Shown here: in pieces, positions 31,572-43,101 of the stretch
Layout: every line of letters starts with the position of its first letter
How positions within the stretch are numbered: the stretch's first letter is position 1
NCBI GenBank assembly: GCA_004431415.1
Contig: QPMI01000507.1
Location: 1-64,000 of the forward strand
Length of the DNA: 64,000 bases
Direction of reading: 5' to 3'
Origin: Cyanophora paradoxa
Taxonomy: Eukaryota; Glaucocystophyceae; Cyanophorales; Cyanophoraceae
Translations under genes and position numbers: made by a program
The notes under the pieces: generated by a model
Told to the model about the DNA's origin: nothing
The model's input: only the letters and a program-made list of their open reading frames with translations
Database searches by the model: none

Positions 31572-34500
31572 CTAGATGGAGACGCGGTTGACGAAGAAGC
31601 CGCCCTCGAGGCCGTCGAGGGCGGCGGGCTGGCCGAGGAGCTGGACGGAGGCGACCTCGCGCCCGGCGAGGGAGGAGCCGGGCCCGGCCTTGGCCGCCCA
31701 CGCGAGGACCTCCTCGGTGACGCGGCGCACCTCGCCCGTCGACCGGTGCTGCGCGTCGTGCACCCGCACGACCGCCCCCCGCCCGTCGCCCTTCAGCCCG
31801 ACCGCCGCCACCCGCGGCGCCCGCAGCGACGACGCGATCGCCGCCGCGACGCTCTCCGCCCCGGGCGCCCGCCCGGCGAACGCGACTTGGACGTCGACGG
31901 ACTCGCGGAGGCGGCGCCAGCGGCGGCGGTAGGTGAAGACCCCCACCAGGCAGATGACGAGCACCACGAGGCAGCCGCCGAGCACCACGGGGATGATCAC
32001 CGCCGGCGCGTACCCCGGCAGGCCCTGCGCGGCCCCAGATCAGACGAGTTTAATAATTTTGCGCGTCAATCAAATTTCGCGCGAGTGTGCGCACGTTCGT
32101 CTCGATGGACTGGTACGGGGCGAAGGTCGTGGGAACGCCCACCGGTACCGGCACATCGAACCACTCGAACGCCTGCGAAACGGCAATTTCACGCATGATC
32201 AGAGCGCGCAGATTTTCAATGGGAAATTAGAAGATAGCCGTGACCCACCGCAGGAATGAAAAAGGGGCCCTGCTGCGCGGACACCAGCACCACGTCTGCG
32301 AGGGATTCGTCAGAGACAATTTCAAAAGAATTTTACATTAAACCGGCCAGTTAAAATTTATATTTAGCTTCAGAATCGATCGCGAGCGCACCGTAGGGGG
32401 TGTTGAGCGCCCTCTGGTCCGCCTGCAGCGCGGAGCGGCGGAAGTTGTCCTTGATGCACGCGGCGCTGAAGACGGGCGACGCGAAGTCGACTTGCGAGCC
32501 GGAGACGACGGTCGCGTTCGGGGCCTTCATGCCGCACGTCCCCGCCGGCCCGCGGTAGATGTACGCGCCCGAGCCGGCCGGCCCCGGGATGACCCAGCCC
32601 CGGCTGTTCGCCGCCGGGATCTGGATGTACACCTGCGTCGCCGTCGCGAAATTCGGAATTCCATTTTGAATGGGATCGAAGTCGATCTAGATCTGAAATA
32701 TAGAAAGCACCTCGACGAAATCATTCGGGTCAAAGTTGCAGCCCTGCGTGCGCAGTCCGGATCCGGAGTGATCGGAAATCGAACAACTTAATATGCATGC
32801 GCAGCGACGTCGACAATTGCAATCCAAAGATTCGAACCGTGCAGCTGATGGCAACTGTCTCGTTGCTGACGACCGGCACCCGCTTGCGGATCCCGATGAC
32901 CTGCAGCCGGCTCCCAGTGCCGCCCTACAGAAACGATTCACACGTACAAATTGATGGAAATATAAATTTGGTTGGCGCGGAAATACCGGCAGGAAGAAGA
33001 TGTACGACTTGGGCAAGGTGGCCACGCCGCACGACGTGTTCAGCACGATGTCATAGAGCGTCTCTGCGATAAGCCCGACTGGGTGAATCCACAGCGAGTG
33101 GCGAAATGGCATTTCACGGCAGCGCGAATTCGAACCGACGGCGGCGGTGTTGCTGGGGTTCTGGGACGGGGCGGGGATCAGGAAGCTGAGGAGGGAGCCG
33201 TTGGAGGCGACGGCGAGGTTCGACACGACGACGCTCCCGACGGCGAGGGAGAGCGCGGGGTCGTCGGTGGGGAACCCGGCGCCGGCGATCGTGCGGGCGA
33301 CCGTGCCGTCCAGCGAGCTGCTGTTGACCGGCGAGATCGCGCCCCACGTGACGTCTGCGCAATATTCAGTACAAAGAAGAAGGCACCATGATCATGAGCT
33401 GAGATCAAGGTGCCTACCGAGCTTGCAGCAGGAGTCTGGCGAGTTCGAAAGAAAAGCAGAAATATTAAATGGTCAGTCGCTTGAGTGTTCTGAAAGCGAC
33501 GAGCAAAATTTAGATGTGCAATCACCGGGAAGCGAAAACTGGAAGATGGAGGGGCAGCTGGCCCCGGAACAGATTCCTCCCTCCAACAGGGAGCGTCGCG
33601 AGCGTCCTGCGCGCGCTCGGGGAAAATTCCCTCAGAGCGATCATCTGTAATATAGATATCGTATCCCCAGAGCGCTCACCTGTATTTCCGGATCCATCAC
33701 CACGATTGATTTCGGAGCCCGCGACCGACAACAAACGCGAATGCCGAGCGGGTACCGGTGTTGTTGCGGGGCAACCGCCGCAGGAGCCTCCCGATCTGAC
33801 AAAGAAACCAACGCAATCGACCGACATCCTGCGGTTGCAGGGCGCGACTGCGGGACACTGTAAAATCGCGCCGTCGCCCTCCGCCAGCAGGCCCCTTGCC
33901 GTAGACCGCGAGAGCACCGCAGCTGCCTCCGACGCGTTCTTGTCCTCGAGCAGGCCGCGGCCGCGTTTGAACACGGGCTGCGGCGCCGGCGTGCACGTGA
34001 CGCACTGCTGGCATTCAAAGCACTGCTCGCACTCCGCTCCGCTCGGCAACACGCGTGTGCCGGTGCTGGGGCAGTTCGCGCACATAGGAGTCGAAATCGC
34101 TGAAAGCGACCGAGAGTGACGCTTGCTCGCAGTGCAAGGTTCGCAAGGCCTCGGCGTCGGCGACGGGCTCGGGGTGGCAGACGGGGTCGGGCTCGGGGTC
34201 GCAGACGGCGACGGGCTCGGGCTGGGCGACGGCGTGGGGGTCGGCACCCCCGGGACCCCCATGAAGACGGTGGCGCTGTTCGGCCCCGCGCGGACCACCT
34301 GAAGCGCAGTCGAATTTGAGAGCTTGAATTAACCATGGCCTCTGGGCCATGGGCCATGGCCAGGGATCGCGTTGCGGAAGCGAATTGCAAGCCGCACCTG
34401 CAGGACCTTCGACAGATTGCCGTTGATCGAGCTGGCGGCCCCGACCTTGCTCAGCGAGGGGTACAGCGAGAAGGCCGCGATCGCTGTGCGCAAGCGGCCG

Positions 34501-37135
34501 CTGGTTAGCGATGAGCGTCCTTTGAATTCCGCAAGTGAAACCGAGAAACGCGTGCAAAAGCACCGTGGCCGCCTTCCGAGGGGACGATGGCGTAGGCGCG
34601 CGCGTCGGTCGGGGCGGCGTTGGCGCCGGGGATGACGGAGGCGCAGGGGAAGAAGAGGAAGGGCAGGCTCGAGGAGGACGGCTGGGAGGCCTGCCGAACA
34701 CGCGTTAGTTGCGAGTGAATACATATATAATCAATTCAGCCCCGCGGCCGTGCACGTGCACGTGTATGCGCATGCGGTAGTGCATACCGGGAGTTCAGCC
34801 AGGTATGAGTCGTTGCGGGAGAGAGTCAGACTGCGGCCGCGGACCAGAAACAGAACCGTTTAACGCGGTCAGGGCCATTATTCCACAGACTGAACTGCGC
34901 ATGCGCTCTTTGGAAACGCACGAGCTTCCGGAGCCTCCGAAGTGGAAGAGCGTCACAAGGGCGTTCGAACTCGCCGCGTCCGATCGCGAGAGACCGCCGC
35001 GAAGACCGCGACGGCCAATGCCCGGACAGCAAATGGAGAGCATCCGTCGACGAACGGGACCTGGTGGACACACTATGCAGGCAGGAGAGCTAACGACCGG
35101 GGGAGAGCTGATGACCGGGGGAGAGCTGATGACCGGAGGAGAGCTGACGACCGGGGGAGAGCTGACGACCGGAGGAGAGCTGATGACCGGGGGCGAGCTG
35201 ACGACGGGGGGAGAGCTCGGGGACGGGCTGGGCGAAGGCGTCGGCGTCGGAGATGGCGTTGGCGCCGGCGTCGGGCTCGGCGTGGGGGATGGTGACGGGC
35301 TCGGGCTTGGCGATGGGGACGGCGTCGGCGTGGTGAGCGGGTTGGGGAGGGAGAGGACGTAGAGGCGCCCGTCCTTCTCCGCGACGGCCCCGCTGTACGG
35401 GCCCTCCATCGCGCCGCTGCCCTCCGTGATCCGCGGCGCGTCGGCGTGGACGGTGATGTCGTCGAGGCGGAGCACCCGCGCCCCGAGGCCGTCGCCGGCC
35501 ACGAAGAGGAGGCCCGCCGTGGGCGCCAGCACCGACGCGCGCGGCCGGCCGAGGGTCGCGGGCAGCTGCACCGACTGGTTGACGGCGAGGCGCATGGCCA
35601 CGGCACGCAGGTCCCGCTTCATGGCTCCCGAGGTCGGGGCCGAGACCGCCGCAGTATTGAGGCGATCGACACGACCGACGGGGCTGTCGCCGCTCACTGC
35701 GCCTCGGCGGGATGAGACGACGTAAACCTGCGATACAGTTCACACAATTATTTTTAAAACATTGTAAATGATCATGATCATGAGCGGCGAGGGGCCATGG
35801 CCAGACGCACATGATTGCCGGCGGCGTGGATCGCAACGACGCTGTAGGCCCTGTCCGGGTCGAGCTGGTAGGTGGCGGTCGTCGCGAGCGTGGCGGCGTC
35901 GACCTGAATCACCTCCCGCGAGCTCGCGAAGTACGCGTACTGCCCTGCAGCGCCCGCGCCGTCAAGAGCTGCAGATCTAGACCCGGTGGACAGCTCGAGC
36001 GCGAGCACAATATACATACAATAATATTAATATTAATATTATATTTCATTATGCGCACCGGCGGCGTCGATGGTGCAGTTCATGGCGCCCTTCTGGAGGA
36101 CCTTGGGGCCGCCCCCGACGTCCGCCTGCGTCAGGCCCAGGTCCCGCGACGTCGCCGCCACCGTCGTCCATGTCGGCGCGCTGAGCTGCGATCGCGAGCG
36201 ATCGATCGCGCGCGAAGCCGGGCGGTGGCGCGAGTCAGCGGCCCGTACGCGAGCACATGCGGCAGCACTCGGCCCGGCACGAGGCCGCGCGCGCAATCTT
36301 TAATTTAAATGCAAATGCACCTTGACGAGGTGGGAGTCCTTCGCGGCGGACGGGTCGCCGACGGCGGCGATGAGGGACCCGTCCTTGGGGGAGGCGACGA
36401 AGCACAGGACGCCCTCCCCGGCGTCCGAGCCGAACGCCCCCGCCGACACACGGTTCACTGCGCGCGGGCCAGGGTCCGATGGTCAATCTCAGGAGACTCT
36501 TGAAGAGTCAAGAAATCGAATTCTGGATATGCACATGGTACATGGCCGAGCTACTGCGCATTCATACATAATCACATGCAGATGTACGTATACGTATACG
36601 TATACATATATGGCCCCAGCGGCACTCGTCTAGATCTAGACCTGTACGTATACTTGTGTCGCGATCGCTAACTTATAATTAGTATATATATACGTAAACG
36701 CTATAGCCAGGCTTAAACGGGAAACTGCAGCTGGAGACGCCGCTGAGGCCTCGCGTTATATTCTTCGTTCGTGATCATCTGCAGCTACGCCGGCTCTCGC
36801 AGCTCCGTTCGCGCGGAGGCCGCGTTTCCGCCAAGCGGAAAATTATGCGCAAGGGTAAAATTAAATGGCCTTATGCATATGCATAGCAAACCTAGCCATA
36901 TAGCCTTTAAGCAGAAGCCGATGATCATGAGCACACGTGCACCGCGGCCGGCTGAAAACGCACCTCCCAGCGGGCCGCTGACGAGGCCGCCGTCGAAAGT
37001 GCCGTCCGCGAAAACCGCCGACGACGCGACGAGCGCCGCCAGCAGCAGGCCTAGGGCGCCGAGGCCTAGGGCTCTAGAGACCGCGGCGCCGGCCGTCCGC
37101 GAGCGCGAGGGACGAATCCGAACGCTCATCGACAT
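31572..37135 (-). CDS. Gene B: large type I membrane protein with propeller-like ectodomain and Pro-rich linkers, 1212 residues
   Basis: Nineteen exons join in phase to 3639 coding bases: 36964-37135, 36321-36457, 36059-36185, 35811-35944, 34922-35727, 34788-34830, 34564-34690, 34398-34483, 33680-34298, 33526-33606, 33418-33435, 33136-33354, 32987-33063, 32838-32924, 32711-32743, 32392-32686, 32249-32295, 32095-32172 and 31572-32024. Exon 1 encodes a signal sequence (LGLGALGLLLAALVASSAVF). Residues 58-460 look like a beta-propeller of the YVTN type (QYAYFASSREVIQVDAATL, VLRLDDITVHADAPRI). Two Pro/Ser/Thr linkers follow, the first with SSPPVV repeats. Cys pairs (CEPC, MCANC, CEQC, CQQC) lie in exon 9. 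One hydrophobic helix (residues about 1071-1094, VVLGGCLVVLVICLVGV) precedes RRRWRRLR and a basic tail ending VSI. This suggests a cell-surface or cell-wall receptor or adhesin; no family is recognised. Confidence 0.82.
35087..35217 (-). repeat. 18-bp coding minisatellite in gene B linker
   Basis: Seven to eight tandem 18-base units with GAGCTGATGACCGGGGGA as one form (plus strand) encode repeated SSPPVV/SSPPVI. Gene A has no such repeat at the matching place. Confidence 0.9.
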
Positions 37136-37436
37136 CGTCGCCCGATGCTTCTCTGCAGCTGCTGCGGCTCTAGTTTCACCTGCTGCTGCAGGCTGCATGC
37201 TGCTGCGTGCGATTGCCCCAGTGCGCACTGCCAGCTGCACTGCGGGCCAGCCGCCAGCTGCTCTGGGGGGTAGATTGTATGGGACGACTGACCGCGGCGC
37301 CGGCGCCGCGCACGACTCTGCGGCACGAGCAGCAGGACTCCCGGGAGCGATCCCGGACTCCGGAACTTTTTTTTGGACCGGAAGTCCGATCGAGTTGCCA
37401 GCTGCAGACGGCGACTCGTCGGCGAGAGGCTGCGAC

Positions 37437-37833
37437 GCTACGAGTTATGGGCCTTAGGCGGAGTTTCCTGGCGAACTGGGGCCAAACTCCAGGGGCCTGA
37501 AGCGGCTGGCAGATCTTGCCCTTATGTAAATTAGCTACCGGGTAGGTTCTAGTAGCCTCCTGGTACAGTCCTAGTAACCGCCGGCTAGTAAGTTAGCAGT
37601 AACTGCCAACAGCAGCTTTTATATAGCATGTGAAATATACCGGCACGTGCCCAATCGGAAAACACTGGCATTTTCAAGTCGAATTAGTACGGGGACCTCG
37701 ACGGTCCCAGCGCAGTACTAATTTGAGTCAAAAGGTGTTCCCAGTCTAAAACTCGGCCGAGTTTTAGTCAATCGACTTGACTCGGAAAAAGTTTGTATGG
37801 CGGAAACTGCGCCTAAGGCCCATAACTCGTAGC
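37437..37833. mobile_element. MITE-like element with 32-bp terminal inverted repeats
   Basis: GCTACGAGTTATGGGCC... at 37437-37468 is the reverse complement of 37802-37833 with one mismatch in 32. The 397-base unit has no ORF and contains small hairpins (ACTCGGCCGAGT, GGGACC...GGTCCC). Both flanks carry a similar GCGAG..CTGCGACG sequence, which might be an imperfect target duplication. The family is unknown. Confidence 0.7.
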
Positions 37834-37967
37834 GCGAGCCTGCGACGTCGACGCCGGGCGTCGCCGGCAGGGAAATACTAGCCTAGTAGGGAGAGCCGCG
37901 CTGAGCAGGCTCCGTGGACTCGGCCGCCTCGGCGTAGAGCAGGAAAATACTGCACGCAGAAAATTAG

Positions 37968-38024
37968 TGGAGCCCGAAATTAGTGGACCGAAAACTTGAG
38001 TCAGTCCACTAATTTCGGGCTCCA
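37968..38024. repeat. Perfect 21-bp inverted repeat with 15-base loop
   Basis: 37968-37988 (starting TGGAGCCCGAAATTAGTGG) pairs exactly with 38004-38024. It could form a strong hairpin. A terminator, a remnant of a mobile element or a small-RNA precursor are all possible. Confidence 0.85.
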
Positions 38025-39681
38025 GTTTTCGAATTCCCTGCCGCAGTGCTGGGCCACTGCTGGCACTGTGCTGCTAAGCTGCCCTATACATGTACGTACA
38101 GTACTAGTACCCCCGGCCCAAAATTACCGCCCCATACATATGCATAGCATATGGTCGGGGTCCGGGAAAAAATTTAAAAACGCACTAATATCGTGCGAAC
38201 TAATATTGTGTTTTACGGTAAGTTATATGTGGCAGCGCGGAAATTATAAGACGCCGTTACTACTGGCCCGTAGCATAAAACACGGTACCCGGTACGAAGA
38301 ATTCCAGGAGAACTAGTTGATTTAGCATGTATGCATGATGCATGAGTGATTGGGCCGAGGCCCGGCGCCATGGCCGCCACTGCCACGTGGCCACTGGCCA
38401 CTGCGCATGCCACTGGGCCACTGCCGGCGCCACTGGCCAGTGGCAGTGGCGGACGCGCGCGCCGGCGGCGCGCCGCGCGCGCGCGATCGATATATATATA
38501 TATCGGTGCGAACTCGGAATCCCGGATCTAGTACTAGAGTACCAGACTACTACTAGTCCACGGCGACTCCACGCGTCGCCACGCGATCGATCATCGATAT
38601 CGCGAATTTCCGCGATCAAAATTGAAATTGTTTTTAAAACGTCGGACGTCGTCGTCGACGTTCGACTCTCCAAGGAGTCTCAACACAGCTCGTTTTTTTT
38701 CCTAATCGACCCAACACGGCCCGGATATGGGCAAGGGTAGCCGGCGATCGCGATAACTTTTCACCCGAAGCTAGGCGGCTAGCGCCCAAGCTACAGGTTG
38801 TAGCCGGCATGCTAGCGGGTAGATTGCACTAGCTTGCGCCGGGGAATTCCTAATACCCGAGGGGAATTTTACAAAACCGGATATTCGGCCGTGTCGGGTC
38901 GACCGGTAAAAAAAACGAGCTGTGCAATCGCCAACAATTGCAAGCTTAAGTCTCCGTGACAGGCTCCTAGAGAGTTCTGCAGACTCCTACTCCGATGATC
39001 GGCTCCGACTGTTGCCTCCGAGGAGCCGGGGGTCTGGGTGCCGGGGGCCGGGGGCCGGGGCGCGGCCTGGCCATGGGGCCCTGCTGATGCGATGATGGGG
39101 GCCCGCAGCCGGGGCCCGGCCCCCCGGGGGGCGGGCCCGGGCGGCGGGCGGCGGGCCGCGGCCCGCGGCACGCCGCCGGCCGGCCGGCCTGGGCTCAGCG
39201 GCTGGCCCGGCTACCGCTGGTCGGGCCCGGCGGGTGGGGGCCGGGGGGTGGCGGGCGCGGGGCCCGGCGCGCGGCCCCGCCCCCCGAGCCCGGCCGCCGC
39301 GCACGGGCCCGTGGCCGGGGGCCGAGGCCGGGCCGGGGCCAGCTGGCGCCGGTTCGAATTCGCGATCTAGGAGGGCGGCCAGCTGGCTCGTATCACGACT
39401 CCGGCAGGGAGTCTGCTTTGGCGGCGCGGCCTCTACCCTCAGGCCCTTCGCCCAACACGTGCACCCCATATGCATGGCCACGACCTCTCCGCAACACCCC
39501 CCCCCCCCCCCCCCCCACCCCCCCACCCCCCCCTCCCCTCCCCAGCTGCAGGCCCTCCCTCCACCGACCCTCCCCCGCGGCCGGCCGGGCGAGCCTGGGG
39601 CAGGCCCGGAGCTAGCGCTGCGAGGGCGTGGCCGTACTGCCGCCACAGGCCGGGGCCATGCAGGGACGAACATCGGGCTCG
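38025..39681. other. Intergenic region with low-complexity stretches
   Basis: It holds a cluster of CCACTGG/GCCACTG words at 38370-38450, a TATATA run near 38492, GC-rich repeats of GGGCCGGGGGC type at 39030-39340 and a C homopolymer tract near 39497-39530. Frames across it are compositional; no gene seen. Confidence 0.5.
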
Positions 39682-42600
39682 CTAGGCGACCTGGGCGGCC
39701 CTCTCGTAGACCCTCCAAAACTGGCTGCGGTCCATGCGGCTCCACTTGCGCCGCCGCCGCTCCCGCCACTCCAGGTCCTCCTCCATCCGCCGTCCGAAGG
39801 GCGCCATCTGCGTCGCATGAGCGGGTCGGAGCCGGGAGCGGGACGGGGGCGGGCGGGGCGCGGCGCGGCGGGGCGGGCCTTGCGGGTGCGGGCGAGCTCC
39901 TGGGAGCGCTTGGAGAGGGCGGGCGCGAAGGTGCACTCGGCCAGCTCCCCGCGCTCGAAGGCCGTGTCGGGCGGCCGCCGCTCCTGGCACCGCCACGTCG
40001 AGAAGGCGCAGAGGCGGGCCGGCGGGGGCGGGCGGGCGCACGGCGGGCCCCGCGGGCTGGTAGAAGAGGCGCTCGTGCGCCGGCTGCTTCAGGTACTGCG
40101 CGCGGCCCCCGCCCCCGCACCAGGGTCGGAACGACACGCGCGCGGCAGGCGAGAGGGGGGGATCGGGGCGCGCACGGCCTTCAGCCGCTCGGACTCGGCA
40201 GCGGCGCTGCGGGCTTTCCCTCAGGCGGGGCGGCGGGCGGGCGGGCGGGGCGGGCGCGCACGAGGAGGGGCGGGCGGGGCGGGGCGGGAGGGGCTGCGGG
40301 AGGCGGGGGGCTCTGGGAGGGCCCCCCGCCAGCCTGTCCCACGGCCGCTCGCCCCCGGGCTCCTCCCCCGGCTGGCGCGCGAGCTCAGGGCCCAGCGGGG
40401 GCGGGGCCGGGGCGGGCGGCGCGGGCGCGCACGGGGGCTCGGGGAGGCGGCGCGGCGCTTGGCGAGGTCCTCCTCCAGCCGCTGCGCGCCCCGGCAGCGG
40501 CCGCCTCAGAGGAGGAGAGGGCGGCGGCGGGGCGCGCACCCGCATGAAGCGGTCGGCGCTCTTCGCGAAGCCGACGCGGGCGGCGTGCTCCTCCAGCCGC
40601 TGCCGTGCCGCAAGCGCTCGGGGGTCGGCGCGCGGCTCGAGCAGCGCTCGGCGCTCGGCGGGGGCGGGCGGGGGCGGGCCTGCATGTGGAGGGCGTTGGC
40701 GAAGTCGGGGCGGGCGCGGAAGGCGCGGCGGAGGAAGGAGGCGTAGAGGGCGAGGCGGGCGGCGATCTCGCGCCCCGTGAAGCGCCCCCCGAGGAGGGCC
40801 TCCAGCGCCGCGTACGAGCCGACCGCCCCGCCGGCCGCCTTCAACGCCCCGATCAGCTTCTCGTCGTCCCCGTCCCGCCACCGCTCCTCCTTCCCCGCCT
40901 CTGCGCAGCCGCCGCGGCCCGCTCGCGCCCTCTCCCTCTTCCTCGCGCGAGGCCGGCTGGGAACGCACGGGGCGGGGCGGCCGAGGCGAGGCGGGCGGGG
41001 TCGCTGCGGCGGCGGATGTCCTCCTGGAGGCGGGCGAGGAAGGGGGCGGGGGCGGGGCCCATGATGCGCCGCGTCCCCGCGCTGATCGCCGGCTTGAAGG
41101 GGAAGAGGTCGTTCCGCACGTCCCCCTTCGGGAACGGCATCGCCGGGGGCGCCCTCGGCACCGCCGCCCGTCCCGGCGGCGGGGGCGGGGCGGAGGGGGC
41201 AGCAGGGGCAGGGCGCGGCTGCGGCGGCGGGGCGGCCGCGCGGGCGGCGGCGGCGGCGGCGGCGGCCGAGCGAAGGAAGGGGCGTGGCGGCCCTCAGCCT
41301 CCGCGGCCGCCGCCCGGGCCGCCGCGGCCGCCGCCTCAGCTGCCTCGGCGGCCTCGCGGGCGCGCGCCTGGGCCCGCCGGGCGAGCAGGAGGGCGCGCCC
41401 GTCCCCGTCCTCCTCCCCCGTCGCGCTGCCGCCCGCCCCGCTCCATTCCGCGAGCGAGGGGGGAAGAAGTGGAGGGGGGTAGCGGCACCTGATCTGAAGG
41501 CGCGCGTACGCGGCGGCGAGGTCGCCCTTCAGCGCCGCGGCCTCTGCGGGGGCCGTCGCGACGCAGCCCGTACCCCGCTCCGAGGGGGCACGGCACCGGG
41601 CCCCTCGAGGAGCTTGACGAGCTGCGCGAGGCCCCTCTCGTCCTGCGGCGCCAGCGGTCGGGGGGGCGAAGAGGCCCCGGAGGGGGAGGGGGGTACGGGA
41701 GCGCCTCGATGGGGAGGGGCCGGACGGCGCCGAAGCGGGAGGCGGACGCCGGGGCGCGGGGCGGGGCGGCCTCGACGCGGACGATGCGGCCGGCGGCGCC
41801 GAGGAGCAGGCCGCGGCCCTCCACCGCCCCCGCCCGCCACGAGCACTGCGAGAGCAGAGGGGCGGCCCGTCAGTCGCCCCACGGGACCGGGGCGAGGGGC
41901 GAGAGGGCGCGCCTCGTATCGCTCGCCCGAGGCCGTCGTGTAGACGCCGGCGCCCGTCATCGCGTCCCCGCCCCACTCCCCCTCGTACCCCTCCCCCGCC
42001 CCCGTCTCCAGGCGCCCGAACCCGCTCCGCCCGTCCGCCGCCCACCCGCCGGCGTACCGCGAGCCGTCCGGGTACACGCACACCCCGGGGCCCGTCCGCC
42101 GGTCCATCGCCCACGTCCCCTCGTGCCGCGAGCCGTCCGCACCCCGCAGCGCCCCCGCCCCGCACCGCGCGTCCTGCGTGCCCGCCGCTCAGGTGAGCGC
42201 GCGCCGGGGGCGGGGGGCGGGGCGGGGGGCGGGGCGGGGGCGCACGGCGGCGAAGCGGCCGCAGTAGACGGAGCCGCCGGGCAGGGCGAGGGCGCCCGAG
42301 CCGTCCGCCTTCCCCTCCCGCACCTCGCCCTCGTACTGCGCCCCGTCCTTCCGCTTCAGCCTCCCCACCGCCCCCGCCGCTGCAGCCGCCGCCGCCACAG
42401 CTGCTGCGGCCGTCCCCGCTGGCGCCGGCGCCGCGGCGGAGGCGGAGGTGACGGAGGCGCGCCGGACGCTGGCGGAGGCGGGCCGGGGCCGGACGGAGGC
42501 CTTGGGCGGCCCGCCGTCCTCGCGCGCCACGATGGCCACCACGCTCGTGCGCTCCTCGGCCGTCGCCCGCTTCAGCGCCTCGACCTTCGCCGCCTCCTCC

Positions 42601-42728
42601 ACCCGCTTCGCCGGCGCCGAGGCCGGCCGCCCGTGCTCGGGCTTCAGCGGCGCGGCGAGCGCGACCTCGGCGTCTAGCTCCGCGTCGTCGCCCGTGTCAT
42701 TCGCGACATCCTCTCCGTTCTCGTGCAT
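39682..42728 (-). CDS. MORN-repeat protein
   Basis: The ATG at 42728 gives MHENGEDVANDTGDD and an acidic then Ala/Pro-rich start. MORN repeats follow across exons: AQYEGEVREGKADGSGALAL, then HEGTW, then GVCVYPDGSRYAGGWAADGR, then GEGYEGEWGGDAMTGAGVY and YTTASGERYEA. MORN repeats bind membranes or act as scaffolds. The rest includes an Ala/Glu-rich probable coiled coil (AREAAEAAEAAAAAARAAAA), a helical segment (AARLALYASFLRRAFRARPD) and a basic C-terminus (RRRRKWSRMDRSQFWRVYE) ending at 39682. The role is not clear. Introns are short and C-rich on the sense strand. Middle exon limits are approximate. Confidence 0.75.
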
Positions 42729-43101
42729 CGCCGCTCAGCGGGGCGCCCCGCAGCTCGCTGCCTGGTCTAACTTGGCCCGCGCCGGCCCTCGGGCGGCTGG
42801 GACGATCGACCTCGCCTTGGCTCTGCTGGAGCCTGTGCTTGCCTACGGGCTGGGTCGACCAGCCTGGGCCTAGCCGCGAGAAGCCGCACTCAAACTTCGA
42901 CTCGGTTAGACTCGGAAGTGACTCGGGGAAGAGGGCTTGGTGTAGGAATCACAGTAGGACGAGCTTTCTGGAGCGATAACTAGTCCGAGGCCGGCGAGGC
43001 GCTCCCGCGACACCCCCACCTCCTTCGGGCCTCCCAGGTTCGACTCCCTTCGAAGGGACTTTCAAGTTTCACCGAGCGCACCCGCTTCAAGGTCCGTCGC
43101 G
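42729..43101. promoter_or_regulatory. Divergent 5' region between MORN and transporter genes
   Basis: 373 bases separate the two start codons on opposite strands. No defined promoter motif was recognised. Confidence 0.4.

Noticed and set aside
35087-35217. CRISPR-like array
   Set aside because: The 18-bp units are contiguous, without spacers, and code for SSPPVV repeats.
39234-40547. 437-codon plus-strand frame
   Set aside because: Antisense to the MORN gene and crossing homopolymer sequence; no recognisable protein.
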